DNA of 58,214 nucleotides from Frankiales bacterium. Lineage in GTDB: Bacteria > Actinomycetota > Actinomycetes > JAFAQI01. This document shows, piece by piece, positions 7,879-16,040 of this stretch (positions are counted from its first letter, which is position 1; each line of letters starts with the position of its first letter). The stretch is from positions 1 through 58,214 of the forward strand of contig JAICXJ010000017.1 in assembly GCA_025980465.1 (NCBI GenBank), given 5' to 3'. The position numbers were made by a program, and so were the translations under genes. The notes under the pieces were generated by a model that saw only the letters and a program-made list of their open reading frames with translations, had not been told where the DNA came from and ran no database searches.

Positions 7879-8715
7879 TCAGTCGCCCCAGCCGGCCGGG
7901 GCGGCGGCCGGCGCCGCCGGAGCGGCGAGATGAAGGCGGGTGTAGGCGAGCGCCTCGGCGAGGTCCGCCTCGCGATCGGCGCGGCTCTCCGCCCGCCGGG
8001 TGTTGATCTCGACGACCACGATCCCGTCGAAGCTTCGCGCGGCGAGGCCTTCCAGCAGCTCGGCGCAGGGCTGGCTGCCACGGCCGGGGACCAGATGTTC
8101 GTCGCGCGCGGTGCCCAGCCCGTCGGCGATGTGGATGTGGGCCAGCCGGTCGCCCATCCGGCCCGCCATCTCCAACGCATCGTTCTGCGACACCGAGGTG
8201 TGCGAGAGGTCAAGAGTGAAATGACGGAAGTCCTCCTCGCTCGGGTCGTAGTCGGGCGAGTACGGCACGACCGCTCGGCCGCGGGCCCGCAGCGGGAACA
8301 TGTTCTCGACTGCGAACCGGATCTCGGTCTCCTCCGCCATCCGCTCGATCCCCGCAACGAACTCGCGGGCGTACTCGCGTTGCCAGCGAAACGGTGGGTG
8401 AACGACCACAGTCGAGGCACCGAGGGTCTCGGCCGCGGCCTGCGCCCTGACCAGCTTGGCCCACGGTTCAGTGCCCCAGACCCGCTGCGTCACGATCAGG
8501 CACGGCGCGTGGATCGCGCTGACCTCGATCCCGTGGTAATCGGAGAGCCGCTTCAAGGCCTCGATGTCCTGGCTCACCGGGTCGGTCCACACCATGACCT
8601 CGACCCCGTCGTAGCCCAGCCGAGCGGCCAGCTCGAACGCAGTAGCCGTCGATTCCGGGTAGACCGAGGCGGTCGATAACGCCACCTTGGCATCGGGAAC
8701 GCGGACAACCGCCAC
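7879..8715 (-). CDS. Sugar phosphate isomerase/epimerase family (AP endonuclease 2-type TIM barrel)
   Basis: About 278 residues with the Xyl-isom/AP-endonuclease-2 barrel. Visible marks are [10 protein letters not shown] at the N-terminus, [17 protein letters not shown] (about 28), [18 protein letters not shown] (Glu ligand, about 135), [10 protein letters not shown] and HIHIADGLG (metal-binding His, about 200), and a final VVEINTR (about 240). I chose GTG 8715 because it starts just before the first beta strand; an ORF start at 8748 would run into the divergent promoter region. Position matches mycobacterial Rv0498 (recalled). The substrate is unknown. Confidence 0.85.
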   Translation of the reverse strand: MAVVRVPDAKVALSTASVYPESTATAFELAARLGYDGVEVMVWTDPVSQDIEALKRLSDYHGIEVSAIHAPCLIVTQRVWGTEPWAKLVRAQAAAETLGASTVVVHPPFRWQREYAREFVAGIERMAEETEIRFAVENMFPLRARGRAVVPYSPDYDPSEEDFRHFTLDLSHTSVSQNDALEMAGRMGDRLAHIHIADGLGTARDEHLVPGRGSQPCAELLEGLAARSFDGIVVVEINTRRAESRADREADLAEALAYTRLHLAAPAAPAAAPAGWGD

Positions 8716-8770
8716 GGCCCAGAGCGTAGGCGACCGCACCGGGTTCACCTGCGATCTCTACAGTTACTGG

Positions 8771-9505
8771 GTGCCTGAGGTCGACCTGGATTTCCCGCGT
8801 CAGTTCGTCGAGTTCGTCGACCCCGCGGATGACGCTCAGATCTTTCGATGCGACCTGACCTGGCTGCTCTCGCGATGGACCTGCATCTACGGCAGCGGCT
8901 GCCAGGGAATCATCAAGGGCCGCAAGGATGACGGCTGCTGCTCGCACGGCGCGCACTACTCCGACAAGGACGATGAGAAGCGCGTCAAGCGGTTCGCGAA
9001 CGAGCTGACCGCGGACGAGTGGCAGTTCCGGAAGCAGGGTCTCGACCGCGGGATCACCGAGCTCGAGGACGGCAAGCGGCGTACCCGGCGGCACAAGGGC
9101 GCCTGCATCTTCCTCAATCGGCCCGGCTTCGCGGCCGGCGCCGGATGCGCGCTGCACCTTCACGCACTCAACACCGGCCGGCACCCACTCGAGACGAAGC
9201 CGGACGTCTGCTGGCAGCTCCCGGTGCGCCGGACCTATGAGCGCACGACCCGTCCCGACGACACCAAGGTGCTGATCACGACGATCGGTGAGTACGACCG
9301 GCGCGGTTGGGGCGCCGGCGGACACGACCTCAACTGGTGGTGCACCGGCGCAACCGAGGCCCACGTCGGTGCGGACCGGCTCTACCTCACCTACCGGCCT
9401 GAGCTGGTCGAGCTGATGGGGCAGCCCGCGTACGACGTCCTGGCGGAGCTGTGCGAGGCGGCGCTGGCCGGAACGGCACCCGCCCACCCTGCCGATGCGG
9501 GCTGA
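8771..9505 (+). CDS. Conserved Cys-rich actinobacterial protein, function unknown
   Basis: About 244 residues starting at GTG 8771 ([15 protein letters not shown]). Nine or more cysteines cluster in three groups: a [18 protein letters not shown] segment (about 24-41), CC in [11 protein letters not shown] (about 52), and C in [20 protein letters not shown] (about 115-130) with a further Cys in DVCWQ. The spacing suggests a metal-binding fold similar to YkgJ-type zinc/iron-cluster proteins, but I cannot name a domain with certainty. The C-terminus has [11 protein letters not shown]. It is divergent from the TIM-barrel gene with a 55-nt shared promoter gap and lies 65 nt upstream of radA. Confidence 0.75.
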   Translation: MPEVDLDFPRQFVEFVDPADDAQIFRCDLTWLLSRWTCIYGSGCQGIIKGRKDDGCCSHGAHYSDKDDEKRVKRFANELTADEWQFRKQGLDRGITELEDGKRRTRRHKGACIFLNRPGFAAGAGCALHLHALNTGRHPLETKPDVCWQLPVRRTYERTTRPDDTKVLITTIGEYDRRGWGAGGHDLNWWCTGATEAHVGADRLYLTYRPELVELMGQPAYDVLAELCEAALAGTAPAHPADAG

Positions 9506-9570
9506 GCGAGTTTCCCCAGCCCGCGCGTCGTACGACGCTTCCGTCGTAGGTCGGTTCTAGCGTCAGCAGA

Positions 9571-10935
9571 ATGGCAACGAAGGCGGCGGCCCGTCCCGGC
9601 TTCCGGTGCGGGGAGTGCGGTCTCGAGGTCGCGAAGTGGGTCGGCCGCTGCCCGGAGTGCCAGGCCTGGGGGACGATCGATGAGGTCGGCGGCAGGCCAG
9701 GTCTGACCGTCGTAGCCGGTCCCGTTACCGCAGCGGCGCAGCCGATCGCCACGATCGCTGAGCAAGGCGCCCGGCACCGACCGACCAACGAGGCCGAGCT
9801 CGACCGGGTGCTGGGCGGCGGCCTGGTGCCGGGCTCGGTGGTGCTGCTGGCCGGTGAGCCGGGGGTCGGCAAGTCCACCCTGTTGATCAGCGCGGCGGCC
9901 AAGATCGCGGCGGGCGGGCGGCGCTGTCTGATCGTCACGGGTGAGGAGTCAGCCGCGCAGGTCCGGCTGCGCGCCGGACGCATCAACGCCCTCGCCGACG
10001 ACCTCTATCTCGCCGCCGAGACCGACCTGGCGGCCGTCCTCGGCCAGGTCGAGGCGGTCTCACCTGAGGTCCTGATCGTCGACTCGGTCCAGACCATCGG
10101 CTCGGCCGACGTCGATGGCGCCGCGGGCGGGGTGGCTCAGGTTCGCGAGGTCGCCGGCGCCCTGATCAAGTTGGCCAAGACCCGTGGCATGTCGACGATC
10201 CTGGTCGGCCATGTCACCAAGGACGGCGCGGTCGCCGGGCCACGGACCCTCGAGCATCTCGTCGACGTGGTGCTGTCGTTCGAAGGCGACCGGCACTCCC
10301 GGCTGCGGCTGGTCCGGACCGTGAAGAACCGCTTCGGTCCGGCCGACGAGGTCGGCTGCTTCGATCTCACCGACGACGGCATCGTCGGGCTGGCTGACCC
10401 GTCCGGCCTGTTCCTCGCCCATGGCGGTACACCGGTTTCCGGGACCTGTGTCACGGTCACCATGGAGGGTCGACGGGCGCTGGTCACCGAGGTTCAGGCA
10501 CTTGTGGCCGACTCGTCGATGGCAAACCCGCGACGGGCGACCAGCGGGCTGGACTCGGCACGCAGTGCGATGCTGCTCGCCGTACTCGAGCGGCGGGCGC
10601 ATCTCAAACTGCATGACAGGGAGGTGTACGCCGCGACCGTGGGCGGCGTGCGGCTTGCTGAACCCGCCTCCGATCTCGCCCTTGCGCTCGCGATCGCGGG
10701 CGCCGCCCGCGATGTGGCTGTCGAGCCGGGACTCGTCGCGATCGGCGAGGTGGGGCTCGCCGGCGAGATCCGCCCGGTCTCGGCCCTTCGCGCTCGGCTC
10801 ACCGAGGCGGCCAGGCTCGGCTTCACCACCGCGCTGGTGCCCGCCCACAGCGAAGTGACGCATCCCCGACTGCGCGCGGTCGAGGTCCGAGACATCACGG
10901 ATGCGCTACGACGCGGCCTGCCAGCGCCGAAATAG
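9571..10935 (+). CDS. radA: DNA repair protein RadA (Sms)
   Basis: A 454-residue RecA-like branch-migration ATPase used in recombination repair. It has the N-terminal four-Cys zinc finger (FRCGECGLEVAKWVGRCPEC, residues 10-29), Walker A GEPGVGKST (about 93), a RadA-specific KNRFG motif (TVKNRFGPADEVGCF, about 250) and the C-terminal Lon-like domain with AEPASDLALALAIAG and GEVGLAGEIRPV (about 365-405). Length and motif order are normal. It precedes disA, as in many actinobacteria and Firmicutes. Confidence 0.97.
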   Translation: MATKAAARPGFRCGECGLEVAKWVGRCPECQAWGTIDEVGGRPGLTVVAGPVTAAAQPIATIAEQGARHRPTNEAELDRVLGGGLVPGSVVLLAGEPGVGKSTLLISAAAKIAAGGRRCLIVTGEESAAQVRLRAGRINALADDLYLAAETDLAAVLGQVEAVSPEVLIVDSVQTIGSADVDGAAGGVAQVREVAGALIKLAKTRGMSTILVGHVTKDGAVAGPRTLEHLVDVVLSFEGDRHSRLRLVRTVKNRFGPADEVGCFDLTDDGIVGLADPSGLFLAHGGTPVSGTCVTVTMEGRRALVTEVQALVADSSMANPRRATSGLDSARSAMLLAVLERRAHLKLHDREVYAATVGGVRLAEPASDLALALAIAGAARDVAVEPGLVAIGEVGLAGEIRPVSALRARLTEAARLGFTTALVPAHSEVTHPRLRAVEVRDITDALRRGLPAPK

Positions 10936-10991
10936 GCCGACGATCTCCGTAGACTCACAACCGCCCTTTGCGCGCGGGCGAGAGGAGTCAC

Positions 10992-12083
10992 GTGGCACCG
11001 GCTGAGCGACCTGAGGGCGACCTGCTGCGGGCGACGCTGGCCCAGGTCGCGCCGGGCACTCAGCTGCGCGACGGCCTCGAGCGAATCCTGCGCGGACACA
11101 CCGGCGCACTGATCGTGCTCGGTCACGACAAGAACGTCGACGCACTGTGCAGCGGCGGTTTCCCACTCGACGTCGAGTTCTCCTCCACGCGCCTTCGCGA
11201 GCTCGCGAAGATGGACGGTGCGATCGTCCTCGATGACGGCCTGACGAAGATCCTTCGAGCCGCCACCCACCTGGTGCCGGATCCGTCGATCCCCACCGAA
11301 GAGTCCGGCACCCGGCACCGAACCGCGGAACGAGTGGCGAAGCAGACCGGCTACCCGGTCGTTAGCGTCAGCCAGTCGATGCGGATCATCGCGTTATACG
11401 TCGACACCCGCCGCTACGTCCTCGACGACTCCGCGGCGATCCTGTCGCGGGCTAACCAAGCTCTCGCCACCCTCGAGCGCTACAAGATGCGCCTCGACGA
11501 GGTCAGCGGGACGCTGTCGGCATTGGAGATCGAGGACCTGGTCACGGTCCGCGACGCGGTAGCGGTCACGCAGCGACTGGAGATGGTGCTGCGGATCGCC
11601 TCTGAGATCGACGGTTACGTCGTCGAGCTCGGCACCGACGGTCGACTGCTTGCGCTGCAACGAGACGAGCTGATGGCCGGGGTCATCCAGGAACGCGAGC
11701 TGATCGTCCGCGATTACATGCCACCCCCGCACGGTCGCCGCCAGCGCACCGCTGAGCACGTGCTGGCCGAGCTCGACGAGCTATCGGCAATCGATCTGCT
11801 CGACCTGGAGGTCATTGCGCGGGTCTGCGGCTTCGGGGCTGCCGCGGATGTGCTCGACAGTGCCGTCTCGCCGCGTGGCTACCGGCTCCTCGCTCGGGTG
11901 CCGCGACTGCCGGCCGCGGTCATCGACCGGCTGGTCGAACACTTCGGTGGACTGCAAAAGCTGCTCGCGGCGACGATCGACGACCTGCAGCTCGTCGAGG
12001 GCGTCGGCGAGACCCGGGCCCGCTCTGTCCGGGAGGGCCTGTCCCGGCTCGCCGAATCCTCCATCCTCGAGCGCTACGTCTAG
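10992..12083 (+). CDS. disA: DNA integrity scanning diadenylate cyclase DisA
   Basis: A 363-residue enzyme that makes cyclic di-AMP from two ATP and reports on DNA branch points. I set the start at GTG 10992, preceded by GAGAGGAG. The cyclase (DAC) domain has the [10 protein letters not shown] motif (about residue 75) and the [14 protein letters not shown] motif (about 108); the middle is a helical spine; the C-terminal helix-hairpin-helix ([20 protein letters not shown], about 335-354) binds DNA. Length is close to the 358 residues recalled for mycobacterial DisA. It is 56 nt after radA, so the pair is probably an operon. The 3' flank contains an unusual tandem repeat. Confidence 0.97.
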   Translation: MAPAERPEGDLLRATLAQVAPGTQLRDGLERILRGHTGALIVLGHDKNVDALCSGGFPLDVEFSSTRLRELAKMDGAIVLDDGLTKILRAATHLVPDPSIPTEESGTRHRTAERVAKQTGYPVVSVSQSMRIIALYVDTRRYVLDDSAAILSRANQALATLERYKMRLDEVSGTLSALEIEDLVTVRDAVAVTQRLEMVLRIASEIDGYVVELGTDGRLLALQRDELMAGVIQERELIVRDYMPPPHGRRQRTAEHVLAELDELSAIDLLDLEVIARVCGFGAAADVLDSAVSPRGYRLLARVPRLPAAVIDRLVEHFGGLQKLLAATIDDLQLVEGVGETRARSVREGLSRLAESSILERYV

Positions 12084-12086
12084 GTC

Positions 12087-12252
12087 CGCGCCGGCGGATA
12101 GCAATGTGGCATTGCTCACGCAATGTGACCGGCCAGGCCCCCAAATCCCATAGCAATGCCACATTGCTGCGCGCCGGCGGATAGCAATGTGGCATTGCTC
12201 ACGCAATGTGACCGGCCAGGCCCCCAAATCCCATAGCAATGCCACATTGCTG
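12087..12252. repeat. Two tandem copies of an 83-bp nested-palindrome element
   Basis: An 83-bp unit is present twice without gap or mismatch: 12087-12169 and 12170-12252. Each unit has a 17-bp perfect inverted repeat, agcaatgtggcattgct (12100-12116) and agcaatgccacattgct (12152-12168), with 35 nt between. Each arm is itself a palindrome (AGCAATG-3nt-CATTGCT). The decamer gcaatgtggc or gcaatgtgac therefore occurs three times per unit, six times overall, in both directions. The element is AT-richer than the surrounding sequence, starts 4 nt after the disA stop and ends 89 nt before the next gene. It may be a tiny mobile or REP-like element, an operator array or a transcript-end structure. Confidence 0.92.
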
Positions 12253-12341
12253 TTGGTAGGGCTGGGGGTACGGCAGTGGGTAGGGCAGTGGTTGCTCCGC
12301 CGATGATGCAGCCCAGCGCCGTCGTAGGCCAGACTGCTGGA

Positions 12342-13580
12342 ATGGCAGCGACCAGCGATGTGCGGGAAGCCGCCGCGCTGGGCGGTCGTGGCATCGCCGC
12401 CGGAACCACGGTGGTGCGCGACGTACATGTGGCCATCGCGCGTCGCGCATTCGGCCTCGCCGGGCCAGCTGCGAGGCCGGCGCACGTGCTGCACGACGGG
12501 ATCAGCCGCGGTGTGTATGCCACGGTCGGCGCGGCCGCCCGAGCCGCATCCGCAGCCACCGGAATCGCCATTGCCGCCCGCGCCGCCACCGACCCGTCGT
12601 ACCGCCCGCTTCGGGACCTGCCCCGCGGGAGCGTCGCGATCGGTGCGCTGAACGGTGCGTGGGGAGACCTCCTCGGTCGTACCGGCAGCCCGCTCGCACT
12701 CACGATGACGGTTCGACGCAACGACGAGGACGTCCCGGTCACACCGGCGGGTGTCGCAAGGGCGTTCCCCGACGCCGGGCCTGACGTCGCGGTGTTTCTG
12801 CACGGACTTTGCGAGACCGATCTCGCCTGGCGGCTGAAGGCGCGGTCACATTACGGCGACCCGCAGTCCACCCACGGATCACGGCTTCAGGCCGAGTGCG
12901 GCCTGACGCCGGTCAACCTCCGCTACAACACCGGTCTACACATCTCTGACAACGGCGAACATCTCTACCAGTTGCTGATGGACCTCGTGCCGAGCTGGCC
13001 GGTCCCGATCAGCCGGCTCACCCTCGTCGGGCACTCGATGGGCGGTTTGGTGATCCGGTCCGCCTGCCACATTGCGCACGAGCAGAACGCCCCCTGGGTG
13101 CCGCTGGCGAAACGCGTCGTCTACCTCGGGTCACCGCACCTCGGCGCGCCGCTGGAGATCGGGGCCGCGACCCTCACCCGAGCGCTGCGCCGATTGCCTG
13201 AAACGCGGCCGGTGGCCGATGCCCTACGCAGCCGCAGCGTCGGAATCAAGGACCTTCGCTTCGGTGACCTGCTGGCCGAGGACTGGACCGTGCTCGAGGA
13301 TCTCGACGCGCACCGACCGGAGCCGACGACGAGCCCGCGCTTGCTCGAAGGCGCCGATCATTACTACGTCGGCGCCACGCTCACCCGCCGGCACGACACG
13401 GTCGCGGCGAGGGTGATCGGCGACGCGCTGGTGCCGTTCCACAGCGCGTCGGGCAACGGAAAGGTCCGGCGGCTCGGGCTGCAGGTCGACCGGGGACGGC
13501 ATCTGTCCGGACTGCATCACTTCGACTTGTTGAACCACCCCCGCGTCTACGAAGTCATACGGGAGTGGCTCGCTGACTGA
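12342..13580 (+). CDS. PGAP1-like/lipase-type alpha/beta hydrolase
   Basis: 412 residues from ATG 12342 (CTGGA just upstream). The alpha/beta-hydrolase core begins about residue 145 (AVFLHGLCETD, oxyanion segment) and holds the nucleophile elbow LTLVGHSMGGLVIRSACH (about 225), followed by VVYLGSPHLGAPLE (about 262), a lipase/PGAP1-like block, and a late His in LSGLHHFDLLNHP near the C-terminus. The first 130 residues are Ala-rich and predicted helical, without a clear signal peptide. The in-frame region upstream of 12342 falls in the repeat flank and I do not include it. It lies 258 nt after disA on the same strand. Substrate unknown; an intracellular esterase of a lipid is plausible. Confidence 0.82.
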   Translation: MAATSDVREAAALGGRGIAAGTTVVRDVHVAIARRAFGLAGPAARPAHVLHDGISRGVYATVGAAARAASAATGIAIAARAATDPSYRPLRDLPRGSVAIGALNGAWGDLLGRTGSPLALTMTVRRNDEDVPVTPAGVARAFPDAGPDVAVFLHGLCETDLAWRLKARSHYGDPQSTHGSRLQAECGLTPVNLRYNTGLHISDNGEHLYQLLMDLVPSWPVPISRLTLVGHSMGGLVIRSACHIAHEQNAPWVPLAKRVVYLGSPHLGAPLEIGAATLTRALRRLPETRPVADALRSRSVGIKDLRFGDLLAEDWTVLEDLDAHRPEPTTSPRLLEGADHYYVGATLTRRHDTVAARVIGDALVPFHSASGNGKVRRLGLQVDRGRHLSGLHHFDLLNHPRVYEVIREWLAD

Positions 13581-13582
13581 CG

Positions 13583-13620
13583 CGCTCCCGCCAAGAGGCG
13601 GTGGCAGCACCGAGGGAGCG
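13583..13620. terminator. Bidirectional terminator between convergent genes
   Basis: Stem cgctccc (13583-13589) with gggagcg (13614-13620) encloses an alternative small hairpin ccgcc-aaga-ggcgg (13588-13601). It is placed 2 nt after the stop of the hydrolase and 15 nt beyond the stop of the convergent lipoprotein gene. There is no U tract, which is common in high-GC actinobacteria. Confidence 0.6.
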
Positions 13621-13635
13621 TTCAGCGACGGCGGG

Positions 13636-14088
13636 TCAGCTGCCGCCGCCAGGGTTACAGTAGGCCGCGACCGTGCGGAAGTAGCCGACGTCCGGTCGCC
13701 AGGCCTCCAGATCCCACAGCGGCTTGCGCGGCGCGAAGTCAGCGTGGCAGCGCAACTGGTTGAGCAGGCTGTGGCGCATCACTGCCGTGAGGTGCAGCGG
13801 AGTAGGTCGAGCAGCGGCCAGCGCCTCGGCGAGCGCCGTCGCCGGCGCCTCGGGTGCGTAGTTGCGGCCATAGATGCTCGGCATGACCCGAATCCGCCAG
13901 CCCTCGGCCTCGTGCGCCCAGCGCGCTCGCGCGATCAGTGACTGAGCCGGCGCGAACGACGGCGAGGCCTTGGACGACGGCGGCTGCGAGAGTTCTTGGG
14001 CCGGTCCTGGCGGCGACGCCGAGGTCGAGCTGCAACCGGCAACGACGACGACGACGACCAACCGCAACCAGCCAGCCCGGCGACGCAC
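13636..14088 (-). CDS. Secreted lipoprotein, DUF2599-like
   Basis: 150 residues starting with GTG. The N-terminus is a lipoprotein signal: MRRR, a hydrophobic run of valines, and the lipobox VAGC (Cys at about residue 19), then a Ser/Pro-rich linker. The mature part has EAEGWRIRVMPSIYGRNY (about 70) and HSLLNQLRCHADFAPRKPLWDLEAWRPDVGY (about 105-135), a pattern that resembles DUF2599 domain proteins of actinobacteria. It is 36 nt downstream of cheW on the same strand but with a different likely function. No catalytic residues are recognisable. Confidence 0.75.
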   Translation of the reverse strand: MRRRAGWLRLVVVVVVAGCSSTSASPPGPAQELSQPPSSKASPSFAPAQSLIARARWAHEAEGWRIRVMPSIYGRNYAPEAPATALAEALAAARPTPLHLTAVMRHSLLNQLRCHADFAPRKPLWDLEAWRPDVGYFRTVAAYCNPGGGS

Positions 14089-14124
14089 CGGACCACGAAA
14101 CCATGCCCCTCGTCCGGCGGGCGC

Positions 14125-14580
14125 TCAGAACGCCGCAGCGAGCTCCGTTACGGCGGCCAGCGACTGCACCCAGCCCTCCGCCGCGACGTCGAGCATCTGC
14201 TGCAGGTCGACCAGCAACACCGGTCCATCGGCTGACTTCCGTACCCCGACGACGTACGGCGGGAGCACCTTCGCGGGACTGTCAGTGATCTCCGGCACCG
14301 CCTCCGCGCCGAGTACCGCGAGCACCTTGTCGACCGCGACGCCCACGGCATCCTCGGCGATCTCCACGACCAGCACGTCGCCGGTGTCATCGGTCGCGCC
14401 GGCCGCGCGAACGTCCAACACCGGCAACGGCGTGCCGCGTAGCTCGATGAGTCCGGCCAGTGGTGGCCGGCCGCCGGGAAGCCGTTGCAGCCGGCCGAGC
14501 CGGACGATCTCGCGGACGGCGTCGAGCGGCGTGACGAAGATCTGGGTGTCGAGTTGAAACATGACGAAGCCGGTGGTCAT
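14125..14580 (-). CDS. CheW-like chemosensory coupling protein
   Basis: A 151-residue single-domain CheW homologue. It shows MFQLDTQIFVTPLDAVREIV at the N-terminus, RLQRLPGGRPPLAGLIELRGTPLPVLDVR (about 30-58), the typical CheW block LPG-x-I-x-LRG-x-PVIDL, and DDTGDVLVVEIAEDAVGVAVDKVL (about 65). CheW normally bridges a receptor and the kinase CheA. Its ATG overlaps the cheR stop (ATGA). No CheA or methyl-accepting receptor is in the window, so its partners are elsewhere or absent. Confidence 0.87.
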   Translation of the reverse strand: MTTGFVMFQLDTQIFVTPLDAVREIVRLGRLQRLPGGRPPLAGLIELRGTPLPVLDVRAAGATDDTGDVLVVEIAEDAVGVAVDKVLAVLGAEAVPEITDSPAKVLPPYVVGVRKSADGPVLLVDLQQMLDVAAEGWVQSLAAVTELAAAF

Positions 14581-16040
14581 GGCGTGCCCGCCTCCGTCGG
14601 GTTCGCCGCATCAGCACGATGGGCCAGCTCCATGCACAACGCAGCCAGCTCGGCAACGCTTCGGCCGCCGAGCTCGGAGGCAACGCCGTCGAGTGGGCGA
14701 GCACCAAGGGTCCCGGCGGCAGCCCGATACGACCGCGCCGCGGCTACCCGCTCGCCCAGCCGGTCGAGCGCACCGCCGAGCAGGAAGTGGGCGAAGCCGT
14801 GCTCGTGGTCGAGATAGACCGATTTGCGCAGCACGATCAAGGCATCGGCATCTCGACCGAGGTTCGTGAGTGCAACGCCCTGAAGGTAATGCGCCTCCGC
14901 CCACAGCGGGGTCGCCGCAGCCACCTCGGCGGCGATGTCCGCCGCCTCGGCGTACCGTCCCTCGCGCAGCGCCGACCGCACCGCATCGAGCGGGTCGCGG
15001 GTCGGCACGACCGGCACGACGGTCGGGGTCGGCGGCATCGCCGGGGTGACCAGGCGCGGCAGCCGCGGCACCTCCTCGCGGCGCCGGGATCCGCCACTGC
15101 CCCGCCGGTCCGCGTCGCCGCGGCGCCGGTCCGCTCGAGTCGGCCGAGGCTCGTTCTCGGTACGCCGGTCAGGCAGAACACGACGTCGGTCGTCAGGCTC
15201 CTCGGTGAGGCGGCGATAGACGAACGCGTCGCCGAGTGAGACCAAGGAGAAGTCATCGCTGATCTGCCAGAGCGTCTCGGCATGACCGAGGAACAGGTAG
15301 CCACCGTCCCGAAGCCGACTGTGCAGCCGTTTCATCAACCGCCGGGTGGTCTCCCGGTCGAAGTAGATCGTGACGTTGCGGCAAAGAATCAGATCGACTT
15401 CCGCCGCCTCGAACGGCGGCCCATCGGTGACCAGGTTGTGGTGGCGGAACTCCACCAGCGAGCGGACCTCGTCCCGTACGACGTAGGTACCAGTCGTCGC
15501 GTCGAGGACGAACCATCTGGCCAGATCCAGCGGGTCGGTCATCACGAACGATCGCTCACCGTAATGACCGGCATTGGCCGCCGACAGCGCCCGCGTGGAC
15601 ACGTCGGTGGCGAGGATCTTGACGTCCCACTCGACCGCCGGTGGTAGCAGCTCACGCACCAGGATCGCGATCGAGTACGCCTCCTCACCGGTCGAGCAAC
15701 CGGCGCTCCAGATCCGCAGCCGCTTTCCGTCCGCCGCCTGCCGGAGGAGCTCGGGCAGCACGTACTTGCGAAGCGCCCTGATCTGCGGCGGGTTCCGGAA
15801 GAAGTGGGTCTCCGGAATTGTCACCTCGTCGAGCAACGCCTGCCGCTCGACGCTTCCATCGGGGCCGGACAGTACGGCGAGGTAGGACTCGACGTCCGGA
15901 GAGTTCGTCGCTCGCATCCGCTCGGTGATGGAAAAACTCAGCGAGTCCCGCCGGGAGTCGTCGAAGGACAACCCGGCCGCCTCGTGCAGCAGGCTCGCGA
16001 CCGTCGCGAACTCAGGATCGGAGAGCATCACGCGGTTCAT
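14577..16040 (-). CDS. CheR-type protein-glutamate methyltransferase with C-terminal TPR-like region
   Basis: A 487-residue SAM-dependent methyltransferase that in chemosensory systems methylates receptor glutamates. The N-terminal alpha domain (residues 1-85) is followed by the SAM-binding domain with IWSAGCSTGEEAYSIA (about 107), ILATDVSTRALSAANAG (about 140) and LILCRNVTIYFD (about 230). Residues about 285-345 are an Arg/Pro-rich linker. The last 140 residues contain helical pairs such as AEAHYLQGVALTNLGRDADAL and AHFLLGGALDRLGERVAAARSY, a TPR-like repeat also seen in CheR proteins of gliding or alternative-function systems. Overlaps cheB and cheW by 4 nt each. Confidence 0.9.
   Translation of the reverse strand: MNRVMLSDPEFATVASLLHEAAGLSFDDSRRDSLSFSITERMRATNSPDVESYLAVLSGPDGSVERQALLDEVTIPETHFFRNPPQIRALRKYVLPELLRQAADGKRLRIWSAGCSTGEEAYSIAILVRELLPPAVEWDVKILATDVSTRALSAANAGHYGERSFVMTDPLDLARWFVLDATTGTYVVRDEVRSLVEFRHHNLVTDGPPFEAAEVDLILCRNVTIYFDRETTRRLMKRLHSRLRDGGYLFLGHAETLWQISDDFSLVSLGDAFVYRRLTEEPDDRRRVLPDRRTENEPRPTRADRRRGDADRRGSGGSRRREEVPRLPRLVTPAMPPTPTVVPVVPTRDPLDAVRSALREGRYAEAADIAAEVAAATPLWAEAHYLQGVALTNLGRDADALIVLRKSVYLDHEHGFAHFLLGGALDRLGERVAAARSYRAAAGTLGARPLDGVASELGGRSVAELAALCMELAHRADAANPTEAGTP

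Noticed and set aside
9506-9570. Mycobacterial-type PafBC or SOS promoter upstream of radA
   Set aside because: A TAGCGT -10-like element and a partial GTCG motif are present but spacing and match are poor, and no LexA-type palindrome is clear.
12087-12252. CRISPR array
   Set aside because: There are only two contiguous units with no unique spacers, and each unit has internal dyads rather than a short repeat with spacers.
12116-12742. Minus-strand reading frames with repeated IAMGFGGLAGHIA-type segments
   Set aside because: The repeated peptide is produced by translating the tandem 83-bp repeat; there is no evidence of a real protein and it lies opposite the lipase-like gene.
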